Part shown: positions 25,242 through 35,333 of the stretch, one piece after another
How the letters are laid out: each line of letters opens with the position of its first letter
Position numbering within the stretch: the stretch's first letter is position 1
Assembly (NCBI GenBank): GCA_903900805.1
Contig: CAIUOP010000030.1
Coordinates: 1-60,565, forward strand
Direction: 5' to 3'
From: an uncultured beta proteobacterium
GTDB lineage: Bacteria > Pseudomonadota > Gammaproteobacteria > Burkholderiales > Burkholderiaceae
DNA: 60,565 nucleotides
Program-made: the position numbers and the translations under genes
The notes under the pieces: model-generated
Databases searched by the model: none
Told to the model about the DNA's origin: nothing
The model's input: only the letters and a program-made list of their open reading frames with translations

Positions 25242-26324
25242 ATGGCGCTATCTTTTTTTCAAAAAGCTCCCCAGTTTTGGGAAAGACGTGGGCCCACTGC
25301 TCTCTTACTTTGGCCGCTATCTTGGATTTACAGCTGGATCTTGCGGATTCGTAAACTCATTGGGGATTTAGGTCTTAGCAATCATCAACCTGCACCCGTA
25401 CCCATCATCATCGTGGGTAATATTCGGGTGGGTGGCACAGGCAAGACTCCCATTGTGATTGCCCTAGCGCAGCGCCTATCAGAACTCGGATGGAAGCCAG
25501 GCATTATTAGCAGAGGCTATGGATCAGTTCAAATATCACCCACTCAAGTGCGCAGTGATTCTGATCCAATGCAAGTCGGTGATGAACCCGTCTTAATTGC
25601 AAAGCGAACGCATGATCAATTTCCGATCTGGGTTTTTCCGAAGCGCCAACAAAGTATCAAGGCATTGCTTGGCCACTCGCCTGATGTCAATGTAATTATT
25701 AGTGATGATGGCTTGCAACATAGCGGTCTATCGCGCTGGCCTGCGCGCGAAGGAGGTCGTGATATTGAGTTTATAGTGCGCGATGGTCGTGGTGAAGGTA
25801 ATGGCTTTCTCTTACCAGCCGGACCATTACGCGAATCAGGGGATCGTGGGCGTGATGCTACTTTATTTACTGAATCAGTAAATAACCAGAAAAGTGGTTT
25901 ACTAGATGAATACTTTAAAGGTCGACGCGCGTTCACCTTGCTGGGTACTTTAGGCGCTCCATATCAACTCAACAATTCAGGTAATACAAAAACATTCTCA
26001 CAGATTCATGAGCGGTTTTCATCAGCCGAAATTACCGCGATTGCTGCGCTTGGTAATCCCCAGCGCTTTTTTACTGCCCTAGAAAAACAAGGTATTACAG
26101 CGAAACAGCTTGCGCTGCCAGATCATGCAAGCTACACCCCAGAATTTTTTAGCGGTATTAAAGCGCAATGTATTCTGATTACCGAGAAAGATGCTGTGAA
26201 ATGTACCGCCATTAGCGATGAGCGAATTTGGGTGGTGCCTATGAACCTCAATCTGCCCGATAACTTGTTAGACTGGCTGCAATCTATTTTGCAAAGGCCT
26301 GATCCCCATCGCTACAACTTATAA
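25242..26324 (+). CDS. lpxK: Tetraacyldisaccharide 4'-kinase (lipid A synthesis)
   Basis: A 360-aa membrane-associated kinase that phosphorylates the 4' position of the lipid A disaccharide precursor. The N-terminal hydrophobic helix is followed by a P-loop GNIRVGGTGKTP, the GIISRGYGS motif, VIISDDGLQH with its Asp pair, and the C-terminal TEKDAVKC motif. It lies 23 bases after exbD and before a Trm112-like gene and kdsB, so lipid A and Kdo functions sit together. Confidence 0.95.
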   Translation: MALSFFQKAPQFWERRGPTALLLWPLSWIYSWILRIRKLIGDLGLSNHQPAPVPIIIVGNIRVGGTGKTPIVIALAQRLSELGWKPGIISRGYGSVQISPTQVRSDSDPMQVGDEPVLIAKRTHDQFPIWVFPKRQQSIKALLGHSPDVNVIISDDGLQHSGLSRWPAREGGRDIEFIVRDGRGEGNGFLLPAGPLRESGDRGRDATLFTESVNNQKSGLLDEYFKGRRAFTLLGTLGAPYQLNNSGNTKTFSQIHERFSSAEITAIAALGNPQRFFTALEKQGITAKQLALPDHASYTPEFFSGIKAQCILITEKDAVKCTAISDERIWVVPMNLNLPDNLLDWLQSILQRPDPHRYNL

Positions 26325-26385
26325 AGCGCTAAACTGAGCAAAACAGAGTCGTGGTATTAAATTACTTTTATTACTTTAGAAAATC

Positions 26386-26565
26386 ATGGATAAACGTTTA
26401 CTTGAAATTTTGGTGTGCCCTTTGTGCAAAAGTCCTTTGCATCTAGATTCTGCTAGACATGAGCTCATCTGCAAGGCTGATCGTCTGGCTTACCCTATTC
26501 GCGATGATGTACCAGTCATGTTAGTTGATGAAGCGCGCGCTCTGAGCGCTGATGAAGTTCTTTAA
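26386..26565 (+). CDS. Trm112/YcaR-family small zinc-ribbon-like protein
   Basis: A 59-aa protein starting [14 protein letters not shown]. It has the family's C-P-x-C (C11, C14), a C29 in ELIC, and the [14 protein letters not shown] consensus, which is typical of the Trm112 (YcaR) family almost always found between lpxK and kdsB. Its biochemical role in bacteria is not settled. The start codon is clear from family alignment; no strong Shine-Dalgarno is visible. Confidence 0.9.
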   Translation: MDKRLLEILVCPLCKSPLHLDSARHELICKADRLAYPIRDDVPVMLVDEARALSADEVL

Positions 26566-26589
26566 AGCATTGATTCAATCTCTTTTTAC

Positions 26590-27351
26590 ATGAGCGCCAA
26601 TCAAACTCTGGACTTCTTAGTAGTGATACCAGCAAGACTGGGCTCTACTCGATTACCACGCAAACCATTGGCTGATATTGGTGGTAAGCCGATGGTAGTT
26701 CGGGTAGCAGAGCGCGCCAAGCAATCGCTCGCACACAGCGTAGTAGTTGCAACTGATTCTACTGAAATTGAGGCAGCGTGTCGTGAGCATCACATTGAGT
26801 GTTTACTAACGAGCGCTGATCATCCTACTGGTACTGATCGCTTAGCTGAAGTAGCGCAGTTACTCAAGCTGCCCAGCAATACTTTAGTTGTAAACGTACA
26901 AGGTGATGAGCCACTCATTCCTCCAGAACTTATTAATCAAGTAGCACAAACTTTAGCTAACAATGCCCAATGCGCTATCGCAACTGTTGCAGTGCCCATG
27001 AGTGATCAAGCAGAAATTGATAACCCCAATGTCGTCAAAGTAGTACTCAATCGTGCTGGGGAAGCTTTGTATTTTTCAAGAGCGGCAATTCCCTTTGTGA
27101 GAGATATGCAAGGCACTCAAAAAACAGCACATCTTCGCCATTTGGGCATTTATGCCTATCGGGCCGAATTTTTGCAGGCTTACACCAGGTTAGAGCCCGC
27201 ACCCCCAGAACAAGCAGAAGCGCTAGAGCAACTCCGCGCCCTCTGGAATGGCTATCGTATTGCCGTTCACATTGCTTCAGAAGCGCCACCAGCGGGCGTA
27301 GATACCCCAGAGGACCTAGAGCGGGTCAGACGGCTGCTTGGAGCCCAGTGA
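26590..27351 (+). CDS. kdsB: 3-deoxy-manno-octulosonate cytidylyltransferase
   Basis: A 253-aa cytoplasmic enzyme that makes CMP-Kdo from CTP and Kdo for the LPS inner core. Signature motifs are IPARLGSTRLPRKPL, the QGDEP catalytic segment, and the HLGIYAYR region. It follows the Trm112-like gene by 24 bases. Length matches E. coli KdsB (248). No anomalies. Confidence 0.95.
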   Translation: MSANQTLDFLVVIPARLGSTRLPRKPLADIGGKPMVVRVAERAKQSLAHSVVVATDSTEIEAACREHHIECLLTSADHPTGTDRLAEVAQLLKLPSNTLVVNVQGDEPLIPPELINQVAQTLANNAQCAIATVAVPMSDQAEIDNPNVVKVVLNRAGEALYFSRAAIPFVRDMQGTQKTAHLRHLGIYAYRAEFLQAYTRLEPAPPEQAEALEQLRALWNGYRIAVHIASEAPPAGVDTPEDLERVRRLLGAQ

Positions 27352-27396
27352 AGAGCCAGAGACGATCCTCTAAGGGCTTCTCGGGGATAATCCTAG

Positions 27397-28125
<729 letters not shown>

Positions 28126-28137
28126 ATCATTTAGTGC

Positions 28138-28171
28138 AATAAATAAGACTGCCATTGCAGTCTTATTTATT
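28138..28171. terminator. Bidirectional rho-independent terminator after adk
   Basis: A perfect 15-bp stem (28138-28152 with 28157-28171) around a four-base CATT loop, with A-rich and T-rich outer ends on both strands (AATAAATAAGACTGC / GCAGTCTTATTTATT). It ends transcription from adk and, on the other strand, overlaps the stop codon of the convergent antitoxin gene at 28170-28172. Confidence 0.75.
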
Positions 28172-28472
28172 AAGTGTGAACACTAAGTCTCATGCCTAAA
28201 GCATGAATCACCTTGGTAACAGTCTCAAATCTTGGGCGGGCCTCAATCTTTAGAGCCCTGTAAAGTGATTCACGCGTTACCCCACTTTTTTTAGAGATAT
28301 CACTCATACCTTTCGCCCTTGCTATATCCCCAATAGCAGCTACAAATAATGCAGAATCTCCATCTTCAAGCACAACTGTAAGGTATTCAGCTATATCTTT
28401 ATCTGTTTTCAGATAATCGACAATGTCAAACTTAGGCAAGTCACTAATTTTTAGTTTTTTCTTTTTTGTCAT
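28170..28472 (-). CDS. Antitoxin of a HI1419-type addiction module
   Basis: A 100-aa protein whose second half is a helix-turn-helix of the Cro/C1 type (GDIARAKGMSDISKKSGVTRESLYRAL) ending in FETVTKVIHALGMRLSV. This matches the addiction-module antidote family paired with HI1419-type killers. The toxin precedes it: the toxin stop TAA is directly followed by this ATG, and the GGAGG before it lies in the toxin's last codons, so translation is coupled. Toxin-first order is usual for this family. Confidence 0.85.
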   Translation of the reverse strand: MTKKKKLKISDLPKFDIVDYLKTDKDIAEYLTVVLEDGDSALFVAAIGDIARAKGMSDISKKSGVTRESLYRALKIEARPRFETVTKVIHALGMRLSVHT

Positions 28473-28769
28473 TTAATCCTCCAAGGATCGAGCTATCTTT
28501 TTAACCTCTTTAATATCTGCTATTTGAGTTGCCTTGCACCCACCGCCCAACATCACAATAATTATCTTGCCATGCTGAATGTAATACATTCGCCACCCAG
28601 CTCCAAAGTGCTCACGCATTTCCCATATACCGTCAGATATTGGGCTCACATCACCCATGCTTCCCAAGGCAGCCTTGCGAAGCCTTTTTGATAATCTTTT
28701 ACGTGTTAATGAGTCACGAATTCCATCTAACCATATATCGAATTGGGGTGTTTTACGTATTTCATACAT
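28473..28769 (-). CDS. RelE/ParE-superfamily toxin (HI1419-type addiction module killer)
   Basis: A 98-aa toxin with the compact RelE/ParE fold. The pattern matches the addiction-module killer family: MYEIRKTPQFDIWLDGI, then a Lys/Arg-rich helix, then IWEMREHFGAGWRMYY and a VMLGGGCKATQ strand. The start MYEIRK at 28769 is preferred over a TTG two codons earlier. It forms an operon with the antitoxin at 28170-28472. The palindrome GTAACCAATCGATTAC (28779-28794) directly upstream is a candidate operator. Confidence 0.85.
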   Translation of the reverse strand: MYEIRKTPQFDIWLDGIRDSLTRKRLSKRLRKAALGSMGDVSPISDGIWEMREHFGAGWRMYYIQHGKIIIVMLGGGCKATQIADIKEVKKIARSLED

Positions 28770-28778
28770 TCCCAAATT

Positions 28779-28800
28779 GTAACCAATCGATTACAGTATA
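28779..28800 (-). promoter_or_regulatory. Candidate promoter/operator of the HI1419-type module
   Basis: An imperfect palindrome GTAATCGATTGGTTAC (minus strand, 28794-28779; arms match 5 of 6) lies just downstream of a TATACT -10 (28800-28795). Upstream of that no strong -35 is visible. Position before the toxin start and the symmetry suggest autorepression by the HTH antitoxin. Confidence 0.35.
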
Positions 28801-28882
28801 CACAAAACCGCACTATACAAATAGTCTTTTGGAATCAAAAATGGAGGGGTGCTACAGGCGCTAGATTGAAGCTAGCGTTCCT

Positions 28883-29329
28883 TTACTTCAATTCTTTGAG
28901 CGCACTCTCAAACGATTCAATATCGGCAAAGCTGCGATAGACAGAGGCAAAGCGGATATAGGCTACTTTATCTAGGCGTTTGAGTTCGCGCATGACCAAT
29001 TCACCGACACGTTCACTTGGAATCTCTTTCTCGCCCAGACTGAGAAGCTTTTCTTCAATCCGAGCAATCGATTCATCTACGGAGTCTGATGACACTGGGC
29101 GTTTTCGGAGGGCTAATTTGAGAGAGCCCGCCAACTTGTCATGACTGTATTCAACCCGGCTACCATTCTTTTTCACAATGGCCGGCAGGACTAACTCAAC
29201 ACGCTCGTAGGTTGTAAAACGCTTATCGCACTTGGCACAACGACGACGTCTGCGAATGGTATCGCCCTCATCCGATACCCGGGTATCGAGAACCTGGGTA
29301 TCGTCGTGATGGCAAAAGGGGCAGCGCAA
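28883..29329 (-). CDS. nrdR: Transcriptional repressor NrdR
   Basis: A 148-aa regulator of ribonucleotide reductase genes. The N-terminal zinc ribbon has MRCPFC and CAKC, followed by an ATP-cone domain ([19 protein letters not shown]). It binds ATP or dATP and NrdR boxes in nrd promoters. It lies 27 bases downstream of glyA on the same strand, a common pairing. Full length, normal for the family. Confidence 0.95.
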   Translation of the reverse strand: MRCPFCHHDDTQVLDTRVSDEGDTIRRRRRCAKCDKRFTTYERVELVLPAIVKKNGSRVEYSHDKLAGSLKLALRKRPVSSDSVDESIARIEEKLLSLGEKEIPSERVGELVMRELKRLDKVAYIRFASVYRSFADIESFESALKELK

Positions 29330-29356
29330 TGTGAGCTCTTCTCTTTAGTGTTTTGA

Positions 29357-30601
29357 TTAACCGTACACTGGGAAACGCTTAGTGAGCTCAGCTACTTGCG
29401 CGCGCACTTTAGCAATATTGGCTTCATCACTTGGATTATCTAAAACATCAGCAATGAAGTTACCCACTTGTCTTGCTTCAGCTTCTTTAAAGCCGCGCGT
29501 GGTCATAGCAGGCGAACCTAAACGAATACCACTAGTCACCATCGGTTTTTCTGGATCATTCGGAATACCGTTTTTATTGCAAGTAATGTGCGCTTCGCCC
29601 AAGATGCGCTCAGCTTCTTTACCGGTCATTTTCTTGGCGCGCAAATCGACCAACATCACATGAGAATCTGTACCACCAGACACAATGCGCAGACCGCGAG
29701 AGATTAAGGTCTCAGCTAATGCTCTGGCATTAGCGATCACTTGCTTTTGATAATCTATAAAGCTTGTTTCTTGCGCTTCTTTAAATGCCGTTGCTTTAGC
29801 AGCAATCACATGCATCAAAGGACCGCCCTGCAAGCCTGGGAAGACAGCAGAGTTAATTGCCTTCTCGTGCTCAGCCTTCATCAAGATGATGCCGCCACGC
29901 GGGCCGCGCAAGCTCTTATGAGTTGTAGAAGTCACGATGTCAGCATGCGGTACTGGATTTGGATATACACCAGCCGCAATCAGGCCAGAGTAATGCGCCA
30001 TATCCACCATAAAAATAGCACCGACTTCTTTAGCCAACTTACCAATACGCTCCCAGTCAATCACAAGAGAGTACGCAGATGCGCCAGCAATAATCAATTT
30101 GGGTTTGTGCTCGCGAGCTAAACGCTCCATTTGCTCATAATCGATCGCTTCATTTTTATCGAGGCCATAGGAAATTGGGTTAAACCACTTACCACTCATA
30201 TTGAGTGCCATGCCATGAGTTAAGTGCCCACCTTCAGCCAAGCTCATTCCCATAAAGGTATCGCCTGGTTTTAAGAAAGCCAAAAACACGGCTTGGTTCG
30301 CAGATGCACCACAATGTGGTTGTACATTTGCTGCCTCAGCACCATAGAGCGCCTTAACGCGATCAATGGCCAATTGCTCAGCAACGTCCACAAACTCACA
30401 ACCACCGTAATAACGCTTGCCTGGATAGCCTTCGGCATACTTATTGGTCAGCTGAGAGCCTTGCGCCTGCATTACTGCAGGTGAGGCGTAGTTTTCAGAG
30501 GCAATAAGCTCAATATGGTCTTCCTGGCGCTTATTTTCGCTCTGGATGGCCGCCCATAACTCTGGGTCGGTTTTGGCTAAGGTGTTTTGACGGTCAAACA
30601 T
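29357..30601 (-). CDS. glyA: Serine hydroxymethyltransferase
   Basis: A 414-aa PLP enzyme that interconverts serine and glycine with tetrahydrofolate. The PLP lysine is in [14 protein letters not shown], and the N-terminal [10 protein letters not shown] and [13 protein letters not shown] motifs are intact. Length equals the family norm (about 415-417). It is divergent from tolQ and 76 bases separate the starts, so their promoters overlap in that gap. Confidence 0.96.
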   Translation of the reverse strand: MFDRQNTLAKTDPELWAAIQSENKRQEDHIELIASENYASPAVMQAQGSQLTNKYAEGYPGKRYYGGCEFVDVAEQLAIDRVKALYGAEAANVQPHCGASANQAVFLAFLKPGDTFMGMSLAEGGHLTHGMALNMSGKWFNPISYGLDKNEAIDYEQMERLAREHKPKLIIAGASAYSLVIDWERIGKLAKEVGAIFMVDMAHYSGLIAAGVYPNPVPHADIVTSTTHKSLRGPRGGIILMKAEHEKAINSAVFPGLQGGPLMHVIAAKATAFKEAQETSFIDYQKQVIANARALAETLISRGLRIVSGGTDSHVMLVDLRAKKMTGKEAERILGEAHITCNKNGIPNDPEKPMVTSGIRLGSPAMTTRGFKEAEARQVGNFIADVLDNPSDEANIAKVRAQVAELTKRFPVYG

Positions 30602-30677
30602 AGTGATAATCCTGATGAAGTTCGATTGCTGAGTAAATTAACTTAGTAAAATCTACCTACATCATACAAAATCCATC

Positions 30678-31334
30678 ATGACCACTACACAAGACCTCTC
30701 CTTTCTCTCCCTAGTCCTCAATGCCAGCCTATTAGTCCAGTTGGTAATGTTGTTATTACTAGGCATGTCAATCGCCTCCTGGACCATCATTTTTAAGAAA
30801 ACTGCTGTTTTGCGAGGGGTAAGACAGGATACCGAGCGCTTTGAGCGTGACTTTTGGTCTGGCGGGGATCTGGCCACCCTTTTAGAGTCTGCTCAGCGCA
30901 ATACCCGTAGCGATGCTGTTCTAGAACATATCTTTGAAGCTGGCATGCAAGAGTTCATGAAGGTTCGTGAAATTGATGCTGCCCGTCGCGCCATGAAAGC
31001 AACTTATCAACGCGAGATGGATATTCTGGAAGCCAATCTACCCTTCTTAGCTTCTGTGGGCTCTGTATCACCATACATTGGTTTATTTGGAACCGTCTGG
31101 GGAATCATGCACGCCTTCCGTGGTTTAGCTAATGTTCAGAACGCAACCTTAGCCGCTGTAGCACCTGGCATTGCTGAAGCGCTCGTCGCTACTGCAATTG
31201 GTTTGTTCGCAGCGATTCCTGCTGTGGTTGCTTATAACCGCGCCGCAACTGATGTGGATCGTTTGGCAATTCGCTTCGAAACCTTTATTGAAGAATTTAC
31301 GAACATCTTGCAGCGTCAGACTGCAGGACGCTGA
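30678..31334 (+). CDS. tolQ: Tol-Pal system inner-membrane protein TolQ
   Basis: A 218-aa member of the proton channel family with three membrane segments: LVQLVMLLLLGMSIASW near the N-terminus and two after residue 110. It has the LPFLASVGSVSPYIGLFGTVWGI signature. It forms the Tol motor with TolR and drives outer membrane constriction during division. It opens the tolQRAB-pal-cpoB operon. Confidence 0.95.
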   Translation: MTTTQDLSFLSLVLNASLLVQLVMLLLLGMSIASWTIIFKKTAVLRGVRQDTERFERDFWSGGDLATLLESAQRNTRSDAVLEHIFEAGMQEFMKVREIDAARRAMKATYQREMDILEANLPFLASVGSVSPYIGLFGTVWGIMHAFRGLANVQNATLAAVAPGIAEALVATAIGLFAAIPAVVAYNRAATDVDRLAIRFETFIEEFTNILQRQTAGR

Positions 31335-31349
31335 TTGGATCAATAAGCT

Positions 31350-31769
31350 ATGGCTGGATCTTCATTGCGCAAATCAAAACGTCGGGCAATGTCCGACATC
31401 AACGTCGTTCCCTATATCGATGTGATGTTGGTACTTCTGGTGATCTTTATGGTCACAGCTCCCATGGTAAACCCAGGAGTTGTAAACCTACCGACGGTTG
31501 GTGGAGCGAAAGTTCAAGCCTTGCCACCGGTCTTTCTGACGATTGATGCCAATGAGAATGTCATCGTCCGCAAAGATGGCGAGCCAGTACAAACTCTCAA
31601 CTCATTTGAATTAGGTGCATTTGCAAGATCACAGGCAGAAAAATCTGCTGATCAGCCCATCGTACTTGCTGCAGATAAGTCGATCAAATATGAAACTGTC
31701 ATGAGTGTGATGTCTAAACTCAAAGAGAATGGTGTCAAACGCGTTGGTTTAGCAGTCAAGAGCCAATAA
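31350..31769 (+). CDS. tolR: Tol-Pal system inner-membrane protein TolR
   Basis: A 139-aa single-pass protein with membrane segment VVPYIDVMLVLLVIFMVTA, in which the conserved Asp is the proton carrier, and a periplasmic domain ending near RVGLAVKS. It lies 15 bases after tolQ. Length is normal for the family (about 140). Confidence 0.95.
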   Translation: MAGSSLRKSKRRAMSDINVVPYIDVMLVLLVIFMVTAPMVNPGVVNLPTVGGAKVQALPPVFLTIDANENVIVRKDGEPVQTLNSFELGAFARSQAEKSADQPIVLAADKSIKYETVMSVMSKLKENGVKRVGLAVKSQ

Positions 31770-31797
31770 GAATTAGTTTACGAATCCGTATTTGCCT

Positions 31798-32601
31798 ATG
31801 AACAGCGCGCAAACCTTTCAACCTAACCTCTCTCCATTCAAGCGGGGGCGTCTCACAAAAGAAGAGAGTACTAAACGCGCCTTTAGTTTTTCATTAATTG
31901 CACACTTAGGTCTAGTAGCCTTTTTGGTGATTGGCATTAGTTGGAATAACAGCACGCCTTCTGGAGTAGAAGTGGAGTTGTGGGATTCTGTGCCGCAAGT
32001 ACAAAGTACACCAGAGCCAGAACTGAAGACAGTAGTCAAAGAGGAGGCTGCGGATATTGCAGTCAAGAAAAAGCCCGTAGAAAAAGAGCCTCCTAAAAAA
32101 GAAGTGGTGAAGGAGATCCCAAAAACCGTCAAACCTCCTCCGCCCAAGGAAAAAGAGCAACCTAAAAAAGTGGAAGCCCCTAAAGCACCCTCGCCAGCAG
32201 AAATCAAAGCTAATGCCGCAGCTGAAAAAGTACGTGCAGATCAATTAGCCCGTTTGCGGGCTGCTGCAGGCGCTGAGGGCGGTAGTGGTGGCACAGTTGG
32301 TAGTGGAGTTGGTGGAGGTGGCAACGCAGCTCCAGACTGGACTGATAAGGTGATTAAAAAAGTAAAGCCACTCATCGTGTTTAATGCAGAATCTGTCAGT
32401 GGCAACCCTGCAGCAGTGATCCAAGTGAGCTTGGCTCCCGATGGCGCCATCTTAAATACTAGCCTTGTAAGCTCTAGTGGTAACTCAAGCTGGGACCGCG
32501 CAGTATTGCTAGCACTTTCTCGAGCAGAAAGCTTGCCAAAAGATGACAATGGCAAAATTCCCCAACGTGAAGTAAAGCTGACCTTTAAACCCAAGGACTA
32601 A
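31798..32601 (+). CDS. tolA: Tol-Pal system protein TolA
   Basis: A 267-aa energy-transducing protein. One N-terminal membrane segment (about residues 30-50) is followed by a long Lys/Pro/Glu-rich linker (KPVEKEPPKKEVVKE and similar), then a Gly-rich hinge GGSGGTVGSGVGGGG and a C-terminal TonB/TolA domain. It links the TolQR motor to TolB and Pal in the outer membrane. ATG at 31798 is preferred over a TTG two codons earlier. The low-complexity linker also keeps long antisense frames open, which are not genes. Confidence 0.9.
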   Translation: MNSAQTFQPNLSPFKRGRLTKEESTKRAFSFSLIAHLGLVAFLVIGISWNNSTPSGVEVELWDSVPQVQSTPEPELKTVVKEEAADIAVKKKPVEKEPPKKEVVKEIPKTVKPPPPKEKEQPKKVEAPKAPSPAEIKANAAAEKVRADQLARLRAAAGAEGGSGGTVGSGVGGGGNAAPDWTDKVIKKVKPLIVFNAESVSGNPAAVIQVSLAPDGAILNTSLVSSSGNSSWDRAVLLALSRAESLPKDDNGKIPQREVKLTFKPKD

Positions 32602-32604
32602 TGC

Positions 32605-33915
32605 ATGTTGCAGTTGATGAAAAGAATGATTTGGAAATTGCAATTACTCAGTATGGTAGTTGCCGCCCTGTTGATTAGCATTACAAGCCCAGCGCTCGCT
32701 CAAATGAATATCGAAATCACGGGCGTTGGTCAGTCGCTATATCCCATCGCTGTAATGCGCTTTAAAGATGAAAATAAATTACCCACCAGCGTTACCGAAA
32801 TCATTCGTCAAGATTTAGCGCGAAGTGGTTACTTCAAAAATACTGAAAATGGTAATGCTGTTGAAAGCGATGATGGCATACCAAACTACAAATCATGGTC
32901 TGCGCGGGGTGCTGATGCTTTAGTCATTGGCTCCGTTATCCAAACTGGTAATGCTCAGTTTGAGATTTATTACAAGCTATTTGATGTTCGTAAATCCCAA
33001 AGTTTGGGTGGCTTAAAAATAGACTCAGGTACAGATAATTTGCGCGCAGCAGCCCATAAAATTGCGGATGACATCATCCTCAAGTTACTAGGCGAGCGTG
33101 GCGTGTTCTCCACCCGCCTATCCTATGTGATTAAGGACGGAAAACGCTATCGCTTAGTCATTTCGGATGCGGATGGTCAAAATATTCGCAATGCAATGAA
33201 TAGTAGTGAGCCCATTATTTCTCCATCGTGGTCGCCTGATGGCAAGAAGGTGGCTTATGTCTCCTTTGAAGATCGTAAGCCAGTGGTTTATGTTCATGAG
33301 CTTGCAACTGGTCGTCGTATTCCACTTTCTAACCAAAAGGGAAATAACAGCGCACCGGCATGGTCACCCGACGGCAAGAAGTTAGCAATCTCACTTTCTA
33401 AAGATGGCAATACCCAAATCTATGGCATTAATGCTGATGGCACAGGTTTACATCGCTTAACTCGTGGTAACACCATTGATACTGAGCCGCAGTACTCTGC
33501 TGATGGTCGTTCTATCTACTTCACAAGCGATCGTGGTGGTAACCCACAGATTTACCGTATGAGTGCTGAAGGTGAACAAGCTGAAGGTGTAAAAAGAGTG
33601 ACTTACAAACAAGGTTTTGTCACTTCGCCACGCATTTCTCCAGACGGAAAATACTTAGCTTACATTGCAAATATTGGTGGCGCCTATCGTCTCTACATTC
33701 TCAATTTAGCAACCGGTGATGCACAAGCGTTGACTGATGGTACTAGTGATGAATCTCCTTCTTTTGCTGCCAATGGGCGCTATGTGCTGTACTCCACCAA
33801 AGTAAATGGCAGGCGCGTATTAGCCGCTGTGTCTGTTGATGGAAACTCAAAACAGGTTCTGAGCATTCCAGGTTCTGACGTTCGTCAGCCATCCTGGGGT
33901 CCATTTATGGATTAA
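32605..33915 (+). CDS. tolB: Tol-Pal system periplasmic beta-propeller TolB
   Basis: A 436-aa periplasmic protein. The signal peptide runs MLQLMKRMIWK through a hydrophobic core to ALAQ at about residue 33. After an N-terminal alpha/beta domain come the repeated SPSWSPDGKK, APAWSPDGKK and ISPDGKYLAY strands of a six-bladed propeller. It docks Pal and TolA. The start lies just after the tolA stop. Confidence 0.95.
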   Translation: MLQLMKRMIWKLQLLSMVVAALLISITSPALAQMNIEITGVGQSLYPIAVMRFKDENKLPTSVTEIIRQDLARSGYFKNTENGNAVESDDGIPNYKSWSARGADALVIGSVIQTGNAQFEIYYKLFDVRKSQSLGGLKIDSGTDNLRAAAHKIADDIILKLLGERGVFSTRLSYVIKDGKRYRLVISDADGQNIRNAMNSSEPIISPSWSPDGKKVAYVSFEDRKPVVYVHELATGRRIPLSNQKGNNSAPAWSPDGKKLAISLSKDGNTQIYGINADGTGLHRLTRGNTIDTEPQYSADGRSIYFTSDRGGNPQIYRMSAEGEQAEGVKRVTYKQGFVTSPRISPDGKYLAYIANIGGAYRLYILNLATGDAQALTDGTSDESPSFAANGRYVLYSTKVNGRRVLAAVSVDGNSKQVLSIPGSDVRQPSWGPFMD

Positions 33916-33952
33916 GGTTTACTCAGTCTTCCTCTATAAATCCTTGCTGCCA

Positions 33953-33969
33953 TCGCCCTTTTAGGGCGA
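33953..33969. other. Short hairpin between tolB and pal
   Basis: A 7-bp stem TCGCCCT / AGGGCGA around a TTT loop in the 149-base tolB-pal gap. No T tract follows in either direction, so it is not a standard intrinsic terminator. It may be an mRNA processing or stability element and could set different tolB and pal levels. That role is speculative. Confidence 0.3.
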
Positions 33970-34064
33970 AATCGTTACTTTTCATGATCTTAGATGCATA
34001 ATATTGTCTATAAGCTCAGAAATTGACTGGGTTATTTGCTTAGCTTGTCAGAAAAGGAAAGATC

Positions 34065-34577
34065 ATGAAGATTTCTATCGCACGTCGTGCCGCAACACTC
34101 ACCCTTATTGGGGTAAGCGCTTTATTAATGGCGGCCTGCTCTAGTGTCAAATTGGATGACGTAGATGCTGCCAGTGGAAGCGGGAGTGGTGGCGGTAGTG
34201 GCAAATTTGGCTCACAACCCTGGAATGATCCTAGTAGCCCATTGTTTGAGAAGAGTGTTTACTTCGGTTTTGATGAGTACACCGTACAGACTAAATACCA
34301 AAAAATGCTCTCTACCCATGCAAGCTATTTAAAAGCCAATCCAAAACAAAAGATCATCATTCAAGGTAATACCGACGAGCGCGGTACTGCTGAATACAAC
34401 TTGGCACTAGGCCAACGTCGTTCCGATGCAGTTCGTAAATCATTGAACTTGATGGGTGTATCGGATGATCAGATGGAAGCCGTTAGTTTCGGTAAAGAAA
34501 AACCTAAAGCAGAAGGTGATACTGAAGCAGCTTGGACAGAGAACCGTCGCGCTGACATTGTTTACATTACGAACTAA
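34065..34577 (+). CDS. pal: Peptidoglycan-associated lipoprotein Pal
   Basis: A 170-aa outer-membrane lipoprotein. The signal ends in a lipobox LLMAAC with the lipidated Cys at about residue 25. A Gly/Ser-rich linker leads to the OmpA-like domain with the peptidoglycan-binding NTDERGTAEYNLALGQRR motif. AGGAAAGATC precedes the ATG. It anchors the outer membrane to the wall and is recruited by TolB. Confidence 0.95.
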   Translation: MKISIARRAATLTLIGVSALLMAACSSVKLDDVDAASGSGSGGGSGKFGSQPWNDPSSPLFEKSVYFGFDEYTVQTKYQKMLSTHASYLKANPKQKIIIQGNTDERGTAEYNLALGQRRSDAVRKSLNLMGVSDDQMEAVSFGKEKPKAEGDTEAAWTENRRADIVYITN

Positions 34578-35309
34578 ATGAAGATGCTTTCACACTCAGC
34601 AAAACAAACGCTCTCACGAGCGTTTTGTTTAAGTGCTGCCATTCTTTGTTTAGGGGCATCTAACAGTGCATGGGCTCTCTTCTCTGATGATGAGGCCCGT
34701 AAGGCGATTTTAGATCTACGCAAATCGCTGGCGACCACCCAACTCGAGTTACAAGGTCAAATTGAAAAGCTTAAAGCAGATAATGCTGTGCTACGCGGCA
34801 AGATTGAAGACCTGCAGAAGCAAAGCGATGACATCAACTCTAGTCAAAAAGCTTACTATCAAGATTTAGATAATCGCTTGGGTAACTTTGAGCCACGCAC
34901 AATCACGATTGAAGGCGTGAGTGGGATAGTGCAGCCTGACGAGAAAAAAGCGTATGACGATGCTTTAAAGTCATTTCAGGCTGGTAACCTCAAAAAGGCG
35001 AGCGATGCTTTTTCTGCATTTGCCGTGAAGTATCCGCAAAGTCCTTACCTACCATTAGCACTCTACTGGGGCGGTAATAGCAAATACGCTAATAAAGATT
35101 ATGCTGCTGCAATTAACCAATTACAAAGTCTGATTAAGAAATATCCTGATCATCCACGCGTACCTGCAGCGATGGTTACTATAGGTAACGCTCAATTAGA
35201 GAGTGGTAATAAGGCAGCCGCTAAAAAAACTTTTGGTGAGATCATAGCTAAATATCCTGATACGGAAGCAGCCAAAGACGCTCAGCAGCTTCTAGCTGCT
35301 ACTAAGTAA
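34578..35309 (+). CDS. cpoB: Tol-Pal associated periplasmic coordinator CpoB (YbgF)
   Basis: A 243-aa periplasmic protein. An N-terminal signal peptide (ending near SNSAWA) is followed by a coiled coil of about 40 residues (LELQGQIEKLKADNAVL) and TPR repeats (YDDALKSFQAGNLKKA, PLALYWGGNSKY, PAAMVTIGNAQLE). It begins one base after the pal stop. The family coordinates Tol with peptidoglycan synthase. Confidence 0.93.
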   Translation: MKMLSHSAKQTLSRAFCLSAAILCLGASNSAWALFSDDEARKAILDLRKSLATTQLELQGQIEKLKADNAVLRGKIEDLQKQSDDINSSQKAYYQDLDNRLGNFEPRTITIEGVSGIVQPDEKKAYDDALKSFQAGNLKKASDAFSAFAVKYPQSPYLPLALYWGGNSKYANKDYAAAINQLQSLIKKYPDHPRVPAAMVTIGNAQLESGNKAAAKKTFGEIIAKYPDTEAAKDAQQLLAATK

Positions 35310-35333
35310 CATCAATTGAGTCGCCATTAATTT

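Noticed and set aside
31818..32244. Long antisense frames across tolA
   Set aside because: They arise from the Lys/Pro/Glu-rich low-complexity linker of TolA and have no family resemblance.
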